Both the position numbers and the translations under genes were made by a program. A stretch of DNA of 15,120 bases, from positions 1 through 15,120 of the forward strand of contig CAZMSD010000057.1 in assembly GCA_964568855.1 (NCBI GenBank), written 5' to 3'. Below, piece after piece: positions 8,801-14,224 of this stretch. The notes under the pieces were generated by a model, which had not been told where the DNA came from, made no database searches, and worked only from the letters and a program-made list of their open reading frames with translations. The stretch is from CAZMSD01 sp964568855 (GTDB taxonomy: Bacteria > CAIWAD01). How positions within the stretch are numbered: position 1 is the stretch's first letter; each line of letters opens with the position of its first letter.

Positions 8801-9983
8801 AGTAGACCATGGACTGCAGGCCGCACTCGTCGTCGTTGCCGGTGGCCAGGTCGGTCAACTGGGGTTGTTCGCCCGTGTCGACAAAAATGCCGGTCGCCGT
8901 GTCGTAAGAACTTTCGCAGAGGTCGACCTGGATCACGGTTTCCTCCGCGAGTTCCAGGTGATACCAGGCGTCCGCGGCCTGCCCGGAGACGCTGAACATC
9001 CAGCCCTGCCAGGGGCAGATCCACTCGGCGGGTTCCTGGTAGGGGCCCAGGGCGTTGCTGAGGCCGTTGGTGGTGCCCGAGTGCGAATAGGGAAGTTCCT
9101 CGATTTCGATGGCGGTCTGCCAGTCGTTGTTGCCGGCGGGCGGTTCCTGGAATTCGACCGTGATCACGTAGTCGCCCTCGTTGGTCGAGAATCCGTCCAC
9201 CACGATGTAATACGTGTTGCCCTCGACGATCGGAATGTAATCCAGCCCGCTCTGCAGTCCGCAATAGTCGTCGTTGCAGTCCATCAGCCAGGGCGGGTCC
9301 GCGTCGTTGAGTTCCCAGATGTGCAGCCGCGTGTCGTAGAAGGAGCCGCAGAGGTCGGCCCGGATCATGGTGTCCATGGGTGCGACGTAGCTGTAGACCA
9401 CGTCCGGAGAGGTGTCGAAATCGCACTGGTAGTCGTCCGCGTAGCCGACGGTGGTGCCCGAATCGTTGTAGGGCAGCGCGTCGATCACCGTGGCTTCCTC
9501 GAAGGTCTCGCCCCCCTGACGATTGCGTCCCGGTCCCGGCGGATCGGGCGAGGCCCGCCAGGCTTCCCGCAGCTCCCGTGGCACTTCTTCGCCGCGTTTC
9601 TTGAGCAGCAGGATCTGCTCCTCAAGCGGAAGGTCGTCTATCTTAGGCGCCGCTTTCTGCGAGTGCGGAGCGCTTCTCGGTGCCGCCGGCTCCCTCTTGC
9701 GAAGACGATCCGATTCCCTTCCGTCTGTGCGGGACACTCCTGCGCGGCGAGAGGGTTCGACGGTTTTCGAAGCGAGTCCGGGGTCAGCACGGAAGGCGCC
9801 GGGATCCATCGGCGGAGTTGCTTCCGGCAGGGCTTTCCCGGCCGCGGGATCGGTGTTCAACACGGTGGGCCGGGGAATGGAATTCTGGGTGTCACTTGTC
9901 CTGAGCGCACCCTGAGGCAGGCTGGCGAAACAGGGCCGGGCCAGTCCTAAGAGCAGGATGACGGGCAGCAGCTTCCTGAACAT
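5589..9983 (-). CDS. Giant secreted multi-module (PPC-like) surface protein with T9SS type A sorting tail
   Basis: About 1,464 residues from the ATG at 9983. That start is chosen because GGAG lies 6 nt upstream and the product begins directly with a signal peptide (MFRKLLPVILLLGLARPCFA). An ATG at 10004 would add seven residues and lacks a ribosome site. Numbering below counts from the 10004 ATG. A Pro/Arg/Ala-rich spacer (29-165) precedes nine modules. Type A modules (about 167-285, 294-428, 570-694, 836-964 and a divergent 1253-1373) share LPY..SGTT, YDT, CGLQS and IVVDGYSS..GDY features. Type B modules (436-565, 701-832, 976-1104, 1116-1244) share EEEPNNG, ETVCGT.WADGG, RDMDWF, PGTYYV and NDFEGVP.EQ.YAL, as in bacterial pre-peptidase C-terminal domains. 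Residues 1386-1471 (NHPNPFNPVTTIRW to a final KALLIK) form a FlgD-like T9SS sorting domain. No catalytic domain is visible, so adhesion or another surface role is inferred. Paired cysteines suggest disulfides. Confidence 0.88.
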   Translation of the reverse strand: MFRKLLPVILLLGLARPCFASLPQGALRTSDTQNSIPRPTVLNTDPAAGKALPEATPPMDPGAFRADPGLASKTVEPSRRAGVSRTDGRESDRLRKREPAAPRSAPHSQKAAPKIDDLPLEEQILLLKKRGEEVPRELREAWRASPDPPGPGRNRQGGETFEEATVIDALPYNDSGTTVGYADDYQCDFDTSPDVVYSYVAPMDTMIRADLCGSFYDTRLHIWELNDADPPWLMDCNDDYCGLQSGLDYIPIVEGNTYYIVVDGFSTNEGDYVITVEFQEPPAGNNDWQTAIEIEELPYSHSGTTNGLSNALGPYQEPAEWICPWQGWMFSVSGQAADAWYHLELAEETVIQVDLCESSYDTATGIFVDTGEQPQLTDLATGNDDECGLQSMVYCSLPAGSYWIVVDGYGSSTGEYTLEVDEFVCDPLDCSGTPEEEPNNGPEEFGGDGTLGSMECGETVCGTVWADGGLRDMDWFEFSTDTTAVITAYVEVELFDPILWLYDAAYNWVGLADNNAVCEGEELLTECLLPGTYYVYVSHSDFEGVPDEQAYALTIECSPCEHACVEYGAAITEIVLPHDGTGSTLGAPDILGSTAGEVGFDFHVDTDGEYYFSACQEGTDYDVDMYIFDGNPCEGALQIAYNDGPFDCPVVSWASDFSHVLGAGDYHLVVSGWSANEGTFRLIAELQSACEPIECDGIPEEEPNNGPPEFGGDGTFDDIDCEDTICGGLLADGVTWDMDWFEIVLLEDGVLTASCEPELLNPQLSLFSGNFNQLESVDQAGWCSEEVLVSDCVPAGTYYLRVNHFSSTGVPDEQGYALSLSCEVAECPDPCEEAIEVSCWENDLFGSNVGAPNIVGNPAGDVIYNFEVPESSTVNVHLCSSSTNYDTYLRLFDTCPADPEAVQLYYDDDGPWDYCDLDSAPYEPSWLEDLDLAAGLYWLVVEGYSSSEGDYGLTISCGDDPCVGLEPVECDGTPESEPNEGWNADPPNDNYGYIGCGDTICGSVWAEGGERDMDWFRLDHWGGEIEIDTEIEEFNCVLMVTEYDPEGSVIGSSDSAPTCVPENLSLDLDPGTYFVVIAHNDFEGVPEEQDYALILTCLGDPCEGHEPVQCEGTPEEEPNEGWNADPPNASYGEIASGETVCGTAWADDGQRDMDWFRFTTQGILDVEVQAEVDEFDAILFITDFDPEGEVLGAVDSWPTCHAESMTLECLEPGEYFLVIGHNDFNGVPLEQNYSLTMNLAACGEAGPCDDLVEAGELVDVYYAERPAPSASHHDGAGCPGEISSLGLDEVFLLVLVQETDIRITHQGEANADEVILLMGDCAHPETTCGAAADEHGPGEELPAGDYYIVADYWAPGETAAYELTVEDLNSGVAENRPLQFELSHNHPNPFNPVTTIRWAQPALSRAELVIHNVLGEQVERIDLGIRGAGRHSVSWDASRHASGVYLYTLRTDQSAATRKALLIK
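6273..7079 (-). repeat. 420-nt tandem duplication of a type B module
   Basis: Within the giant gene, residues 976-1115 and 1116-1244 are adjacent copies with a period of exactly 140 codons. Both begin C-(D/E)-G-T-P-E and contain EPNEGWNADPPN, RDMDWFR, the DPEG turn and HNDF(E/N)GVP. At the nucleotide level, the words aaccagtccatgtcgcg and gcgttccagccctcgttggg recur 420 nt apart with few changes. This is the only place where two B modules are adjacent without an A module between them. Confidence 0.8.
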
Positions 9984-10088
9984 GATCGACTCCACTGTGT
10001 TCATGAGTGCTTTCGCGGCGAGGCGGGCGAACCGTATTTTTAAATGGTACCAGTTGGAATCCAGAGCGGCCAGAGAAAAGCAGGCGCT

Positions 10089-10559
10089 TCAGCTCTCGCG
10101 GGCGGTCGAGATGCAGAAATGAACCAGGGCTGGCAGGACGAGCAGCAGCGGCAGGAAGGAGACCAGAATCTCGGCCGCCTGGGCGGCGTGGGCGTTTCCG
10201 GGCAGCAGGCTGCCGGCGAGGAGATCCGCGACCCGGGTCTGCAGCTGGGCGACGGGATCCTCGAAGACCTCGACCAGACCGGGCAGGTTCCATCCCGCGG
10301 GTGCGAAACGGTTCAGCAGCCAGCCCAGGCCGGCGCCCGCGGCCAGAAGAACCAGGAGCTGCGGGATATGTTTACTCAGGAAAGGGGCGAACCCGCGGTT
10401 CCGAGTGCGCTCGGTTCTTAGGGCGAGCAGCACCGCCTCCCGAAAGCCATCCGGCGCCCGCAGCAGCGACTGTGGTCCGAGGAGCTCGCGGAACTCTTCC
10501 TCGAATTCGAGCCTTCCTTTGCCCCGGCCTGACTCTCCGGCAGCTTCCTTCCAACTCAT
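10089..10559 (-). CDS. Small two-helix membrane protein coupled to the sigma gene; candidate anti-sigma factor
   Basis: A 156-residue protein not recognised by family. Residues 1-62 are charged and probably cytoplasmic (EFEEEFRELLGPQSLL, then APDGFREAVLLALRTERTR). Helix one is at about 65-83 (PQLLVLLAAGAGLGWLL) and helix two at about 130-150 (EILVSFLPLLLVLPALVHF). A short extracytoplasmic loop of about 45 residues lies between. Its ATG overlaps the sigma-factor stop as ATGA, so the two are translationally coupled. That arrangement, with a soluble N-terminal segment ahead of a membrane helix, is typical of anti-sigma factors. However, the zinc-binding HxxxCxxC of common ECF anti-sigma factors is absent. 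The anti-sigma role is therefore inferred from context. Confidence 0.65.
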   Translation of the reverse strand: MSWKEAAGESGRGKGRLEFEEEFRELLGPQSLLRAPDGFREAVLLALRTERTRNRGFAPFLSKHIPQLLVLLAAGAGLGWLLNRFAPAGWNLPGLVEVFEDPVAQLQTRVADLLAGSLLPGNAHAAQAAEILVSFLPLLLVLPALVHFCISTARES

Positions 10560-11146
10560 CGCAGTTCCCCGCTGGTTCCCACGGCTGGCTTCAGCTGTTC
10601 CGCCCGCTTTCTCATGTCCGCCACGGCCCGGTGCAGGCCGACTTTCACCGAACTCATGCTGCGGCCCGTGACTTCCACCAGCTCGCGGTAGCTCAGGCCC
10701 TGCATGAATCTCAACAGCACCAGGCTGCGCTGCGCGGGCGTCAGGCCGTCCAGCAGGCGGCGGATCAGGTCCTCGCGCTCGAGTTCCTCGCCGCGCGCTT
10801 CCTCAGTCGCGGCGAGCCGGTCCTCGAATTCCTCAACCCTTAGATGGAACCCGCCGCGCCGTTCCCTGCGCAGCAGTTCCGTGCAGCAGCGGATGGCGAT
10901 GCGCCAGATCCAGGTCCGCGGGCTGGAATCGCCGCGAAAGTCCGGCAGAGCGCGCCAGACGCGGATGAAGGTTTCCTGGGCCGCGTCCCGGCCCAGTTCG
11001 GCGTCGCCCGTGATGCGCGTGCAGAGCGTGTAGACAATGTCCTCGTGCCCCTCGAGCAGCTCCCGGAAGCGCTCATCCTGCGAGGCCTGCTGCGCTTTCG
11101 ACGACGACGGCCGGTTTCCTGAATCGCTGTTGCGGCCTGCTTTCAT
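10556..11146 (-). CDS. ECF-type RNA polymerase sigma factor (RpoE-like)
   Basis: A 196-residue group 4 sigma factor that would direct RNA polymerase to a small regulon, usually in response to envelope or other external signals. Region 2 spans about 26-95, including DAAQETFIRVWRALPDFRG (54-72) and the WIWRIAIRC segment that binds the -10 element. Region 4 spans about 126-182, with LTPAQRSLVLLRFMQGLSY (135-153) and the helix-turn-helix ELVEVTGRSMSSVKVGLHRA. Regions 1 and 3 are absent, as expected. The ATG at 11146 is the only sensible start; AAGG abuts it with no spacer. An ECF-like promoter ends 7 nt upstream, so the mRNA may be leaderless. A candidate anti-sigma gene overlaps its stop. Confidence 0.93.
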   Translation of the reverse strand: MKAGRNSDSGNRPSSSKAQQASQDERFRELLEGHEDIVYTLCTRITGDAELGRDAAQETFIRVWRALPDFRGDSSPRTWIWRIAIRCCTELLRRERRGGFHLRVEEFEDRLAATEEARGEELEREDLIRRLLDGLTPAQRSLVLLRFMQGLSYRELVEVTGRSMSSVKVGLHRAVADMRKRAEQLKPAVGTSGELR

Positions 11147-11153
11147 CCTTGTT

Positions 11154-11184
11154 GATTGGAGTCTTCTATAAGGAGAATGTTACA
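11154..11184 (-). promoter_or_regulatory. Putative ECF promoter driving the sigma operon
   Basis: Read on the minus strand: TGTAACA (11184-11178), 16 nt, CTCCAATC (11161-11154). The AAC core of the upstream box and the TCCAA of the downstream box fit ECF promoters of the E. coli sigma-E type (an AAC-containing -35; TCNAA at -10). The same pair occurs facing the other way at 11260-11291. Autoregulation by the adjacent ECF sigma factor is the natural reading. Transcription would begin about at the ATG at 11146. Confidence 0.55.
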
Positions 11185-11259
11185 GGCTCCGGTGCATCCG
11201 TCTCGTGGAAGTGAGAAACACTCGGCCTAAACCCTCGGTGAGATGCGCTCCGCTGAAGA

Positions 11260-11291
11260 TGTAACAATTCCGGTCCTGTGGAACTCCAATC
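11260..11291 (+). promoter_or_regulatory. Putative ECF promoter driving the divergent membrane-protein gene
   Basis: Plus strand: TGTAACA (11260-11266), 17 nt, CTCCAATC (11284-11291). Both boxes are identical to those in front of the sigma gene; only the spacer differs (17 against 16 nt) and its sequence is unrelated. Expected transcription start is about 11297-11299, giving a leader of roughly 38 nt before the ATG at 11336. Confidence 0.55.
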
Positions 11292-11335
11292 CATAAGTGA
11301 GCAGACAGCAGAGGTTCTCAAACTGGGAGAGATCG

Positions 11336-11809
11336 ATGTCGGTAACTGAGATGGTCCCGGTCATCACGGTAACCATGATGGTTCTCGGCCTGGGCCTGGC
11401 CGCGATGTATTACGCGTTCCGCGTTCGCGACCTGGCGCACCGGGAAAGAATCAGAGCGCTGGATCTCGGTCTTCCGCTGCCCCCGACGGTCACCTTGCGG
11501 CGTACGGGCAATCCTTTCGTCATGCCGCTGGTGCTGCTGGGCGCGGGGGTGGCGTTCACGGTCATGTTCCTCGCCTTCGGCATGGTGGAGGAGGAGCCCC
11601 TGGGTTTCGGTCTGCTGTTCCTCTTCGTCGGCCTGGGCTGGCTGCTGGCCCTGCGTCTCAACCGGGACAACCGGCGACGGGCGGAAGAGCAGGCGCAAGA
11701 GGAAAACCGCTTGTACGCCGAGACGATCCAGCGCGTGGCGGGGCCGGCGGCCGAGAATGGCGGAGAAACGGAATCGCCCGTTCCCCGGCCGGAATCCGAA
11801 GAGTTCTGA
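11336..11809 (+). CDS. Small inner-membrane protein divergent from the ECF sigma gene
   Basis: A 157-residue protein not firmly recognised. TM1 is at about 6-28 and is followed by a charged stretch, FRVRDLAHRERIRALDLGLPLP (27-48). TM2 is about 60-82 and TM3 about 88-107. A Glu/Arg/Gln-rich cytoplasmic tail (108-157) may be partly coiled. The layout (one helix, then an R/H-E-R...GLPLP segment, then two helices) recalls small DUF6249-like membrane proteins found near ECF sigma genes in the FCB group; this is a resemblance only. The ATG at 11336 is preferred because GGGAGA precedes it at the right distance. A GTG at 11297 would add 13 residues but would sit on the predicted transcription start. 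It is probably part of the sigma regulon, given the shared promoter motif. Confidence 0.7.
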   Translation: MSVTEMVPVITVTMMVLGLGLAAMYYAFRVRDLAHRERIRALDLGLPLPPTVTLRRTGNPFVMPLVLLGAGVAFTVMFLAFGMVEEEPLGFGLLFLFVGLGWLLALRLNRDNRRRAEEQAQEENRLYAETIQRVAGPAAENGGETESPVPRPESEEF

Positions 11810-11812
11810 ACA

Positions 11813-11882
11813 GCCTGGGAACAGGCCCGAAACGTCCCGCAAATCAGGCGATTCGCGGCCGATATCCCTCTGCGGGCCTGTT
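11813..11882 (+). terminator. Long inverted repeat after the small membrane-protein gene, possible terminator or attenuator
   Basis: AACAGGCCCG (11820-11829) and CGGGCCTGTT (11873-11882) are perfect 10-bp complements separated by 43 nt. The upstream arm can instead pair locally as GCCTG-GGAA-CAGGC (11813-11826), a 5-bp stem closed by a GNRA-type loop. The two foldings exclude each other. The sequence after the second arm (TTATTCGTT) is T-rich but not a clean T-run. It may terminate the upstream gene. Confidence 0.4.
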
Positions 11883-11887
11883 ATTCG

Positions 11888-11916
11888 TTGAAGCGGCCCG
11901 ACAAGACTGCTATTAT
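11888..11916 (+). promoter_or_regulatory. Sigma-70-type promoter for the Nudix-recJ-xer run
   Basis: TTGAAG (11888-11893), a 17-nt spacer, then TATTAT (11911-11916): four of six and five of six matches to the -35 and -10 consensus with ideal spacing. Predicted start is about 11923, 47 nt before the GTG at 11970. It is the best vegetative promoter seen in the window and lies in the only plus-strand gap before the three genes. Confidence 0.6.
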
Positions 11917-11969
11917 CTGTTGATAAGTGAAGTAGCCGTTTCAACCTTGCAGCAGCGAAGAGCGACCTT

Positions 11970-12560
11970 GTGAGCAGGGACGGGAAAGCGGATCCCGAGT
12001 CCCGGGATGCCCGCCTTGAGGAGCGCCGTCTCGAGTCACGGCTGGTCTTTGACGGCCGCCTGTTCCAGGTTTTTCAGGACGAAGTGGGTCTGCCCGACGG
12101 CAGCCGGGCCGGCCGCGAGTGGATCCGCCATCGCGGCGCGGTCTTCATCCTGGCCCACCTGAAAAACAGCGACGAGCTGCTCTTCGTGAGACAGTACCGC
12201 TACCCGGTCGGCCGGGTGCTGCTGGAGCTTCCGGCGGGCAAGCTCGATTCCGGCGAAGATCCGGAAGACTGTGCCCGGCGCGAACTCGAGGAGGAGACCG
12301 GCTTCAGGGCCGGAGCCCTTGAGTGGATCCAGACCCTCCATCCCTGCGTGGGCTACTCGGACGAGCGCCTGCATTTCTACTTCACCGACGATCTCAGGCG
12401 GGGCGAGTTCCGGCCCGACCGGGGCGAATTCCTCGAACGCGTGACACTCGACATGCCCGAAGTGCGGCGCCTGCTTTCGGAGGGCAGTCTGTGGGACGCG
12501 AAGACGGCTTTCGGCGTGGCCTGGTTCCTGGCCCGCCGGGCATCTCGTGATACAGGATGA
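11970..12560 (+). CDS. Nudix hydrolase, ADP-ribose pyrophosphatase-like
   Basis: A 196-residue enzyme with a complete Nudix box at residues 90-112: Gly90, Glu96, then RELEEETGF (104-112), matching GX5EX7REUXEEXGU. These glutamates bind the Mg2+ used to cleave a nucleoside diphosphate linked to another group. VRQYRYPVGRVLLELPAGK (73-91) before the box and HPCVGYSDERLHFY (124-137) after it are typical of the NudF/ADP-ribose pyrophosphatase branch, which yields AMP and ribose 5-phosphate. Length is normal. The start is a GTG with only a weak purine stretch upstream; no ATG is available. The TGA overlaps the recJ ATG (ATGA). The role is probably housekeeping clearance of ADP-ribose or related nucleotides; the exact substrate is not settled by sequence. 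Confidence 0.9.
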   Translation: MSRDGKADPESRDARLEERRLESRLVFDGRLFQVFQDEVGLPDGSRAGREWIRHRGAVFILAHLKNSDELLFVRQYRYPVGRVLLELPAGKLDSGEDPEDCARRELEEETGFRAGALEWIQTLHPCVGYSDERLHFYFTDDLRRGEFRPDRGEFLERVTLDMPEVRRLLSEGSLWDAKTAFGVAWFLARRASRDTG

Positions 12561-14209
12561 GTTGCGTGAAGAAACGCTGGCTGATAGCGGAAACCGACCG
12601 TTCGGAGCCGGTGGTGGCCCGGCTGAGGCGACTGCGGGGGCTGGACGACGGCGCTCCGGAAACGCTGCACGACCCCTTCCTGATGCGCGGCATGGATCGC
12701 GCGGTTCAGCGCCTGCGCTCGGCCCTGGAATGCAGGGAGCGGATCACGGTCTTCGGCGACTACGACGCCGACGGCGTCACCGGCACGGCCCTGATGATCG
12801 ACTGGCTGAGAAGCCGCCGGGCCAGGGCCAGCTACCTGCTGCCGCACCGCATCCGCGACGGCTACGGCCTGCAGGCGGCCCACGTCGAGCGCGTGATTCA
12901 GAAGGGAACCGACCTCCTGGTCACCGTGGACAACGGAATCTCGGCGCAGGAAGCGCTGGGAGCAGCCGCGCGGGCGGGGCTGGACGTGATCGTGGTGGAT
13001 CACCACCACCAGACCGGCGAGTTGCCTCCCGCCGTGGCGGTCCTTAATCCCAAGCGTCATGACTGCGAATACCCCTTCAAGGAGCTGGCGGCGGTGGGCG
13101 TGGCCTACAAGCTGCTCCAGGCCCTGGACGGCAAGCCCGGCGAGGACGCGCTGGACCTGGTGGCGCTGGGAACGGTGGCGGACCTGGTGCCCCTGCGGGG
13201 CGAGAACCGGGTCCTGGTCCGGGGCGGGCTGGTTCGCCTGAACAACGGAGCGCGTCCCGGGATTATGGCGCTCAAGGAAGTCTGCCGCGGCCAGCGCGGT
13301 CCGGTGAGCAGCCGGACCATCGGCTGGCAGTTCGGTCCGCGGATCAACTGCGCGGGGCGCCTGGCGGAGGCCGACCTGGCGCTCGAACTGCTATTGGCCA
13401 GCGAGCTGGGGCGGGCGCGCGAGATCGCCGGACGCCTGGACCAGCTCAACAGCATGCGCCAGGAGATCCAGCGCAACGCCATCCGACAGACGGAACACGC
13501 GCTGAAGGAAGCCGCCGAGCTGCACCGCATCATCATCGTCATCGGCGAGGACTGGCACCTGGGAGTGGTGGGACTGATCGCGGGCAAGATCGCCGGCGAC
13601 TACAACCGCCCGGCCATGGCCCTCACGCGGGTGCTGGGGGACGGCCTGCTCAAGGGCAGCGCGCGGAGCGTGCCCGGTTTCAATATCACCTCCGCCATCG
13701 CCGAGTTCCAGCACCTGCTGGTGGAATTCGGCGGGCACAGCGAGGCCGCCGGCCTGTCCATCCGCGAGGAACACCTGCAGGATTTCGTGAACGGGATTAC
13801 GGCCCTGGCCAATCGCCGGATCGAGGAAGATCCCGTGGTGGAACTGCGGATCGACACCGAAGTCGATGCCGGCGAGATCGATTTCGAGCTCTTGCACGGG
13901 CTCGAGGAACTCGCCCCCTTCGGCTCGGGCAACCCGCGTCCGGTCTTTATCCTCCGCGATTGCCGCCTGGTGCGGAAGTTCAGCATGAGCCAGGGCCGGC
14001 ACCTGAAGCTCTGGATCGAGAACGGCAACGTGCCGCTGGAAGCCGTCTGGTGGGATGGCGGCGGCGAGGGCCGCGGACTGCAGTACGGCGACCGCCTGGA
14101 CCTGGCCTTCGAGCTGCAGCTGAATCACTGGAACGGCAAGGACATGATCCAGCTCGTGCTCCAGGATCTGCGCCCCACCGGAACTCCCGGCTCGGAACCC
14201 GCCTCTTAG
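12557..14209 (+). CDS. recJ: Single-strand DNA-specific 5'-3' exonuclease RecJ
   Basis: A 550-residue RecJ that degrades single-stranded DNA 5' to 3' in recombinational and mismatch repair. DHH-domain motifs are in order: GDYDADGVTGT (67-77), VTVDNGIS (122-129), VVDHHH (146-151) and ALGTVADLVPL (203-213), supplying the Asp/His ligands for two metal ions. RINCAGRLAEA (262-272) follows. The DHHA1 domain shows GSARSVPGFNI (367-377) and FGGHSEAAGL (391-400). The C-terminal part (about 455-540, starting PFGSGNPRPVF) is the OB-fold that helps bind DNA. Length is typical. Its ATG overlaps the Nudix stop (ATGA), implying coupled translation. A recombinase gene follows 15 nt after its stop. Confidence 0.96.
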   Translation: MSCVKKRWLIAETDRSEPVVARLRRLRGLDDGAPETLHDPFLMRGMDRAVQRLRSALECRERITVFGDYDADGVTGTALMIDWLRSRRARASYLLPHRIRDGYGLQAAHVERVIQKGTDLLVTVDNGISAQEALGAAARAGLDVIVVDHHHQTGELPPAVAVLNPKRHDCEYPFKELAAVGVAYKLLQALDGKPGEDALDLVALGTVADLVPLRGENRVLVRGGLVRLNNGARPGIMALKEVCRGQRGPVSSRTIGWQFGPRINCAGRLAEADLALELLLASELGRAREIAGRLDQLNSMRQEIQRNAIRQTEHALKEAAELHRIIIVIGEDWHLGVVGLIAGKIAGDYNRPAMALTRVLGDGLLKGSARSVPGFNITSAIAEFQHLLVEFGGHSEAAGLSIREEHLQDFVNGITALANRRIEEDPVVELRIDTEVDAGEIDFELLHGLEELAPFGSGNPRPVFILRDCRLVRKFSMSQGRHLKLWIENGNVPLEAVWWDGGGEGRGLQYGDRLDLAFELQLNHWNGKDMIQLVLQDLRPTGTPGSEPAS

Positions 14210-14224
14210 CGCCGCGGTGCCGAG

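Noticed and set aside
5886..9506. Reading the repeats as a CRISPR or other non-coding array, or the protein as a protease
   Set aside because: The repeats are long, in-frame, degenerate protein modules. PPC-like domains often accompany proteases, but no catalytic domain or triad is visible anywhere in the protein.
10005..10088. A promoter for the giant surface-protein gene in the 84-nt gap (AT-rich TTTAAAAATACG on the minus strand)
   Set aside because: A -10-like TAAAAA can be found but the matching -35 position (TCTGGA) is poor and no ECF boxes are present. Read-through from the sigma operon is equally likely.
10073..10097. Imperfect hairpin overlapping the stop of the 156-residue membrane-protein gene (minus strand)
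   Set aside because: The stem needs a 3-nt bulge and a G-U pair, overlaps the coding end, and the T-run lies inside the structure, not after it. It is not enough to call a terminator.
11297..11335. GTG start at 11297 for the small membrane protein
   Set aside because: It would coincide with the predicted transcription start and has no ribosome site, whereas the ATG at 11336 has GGGAGA at proper spacing and opens directly into the first membrane helix.
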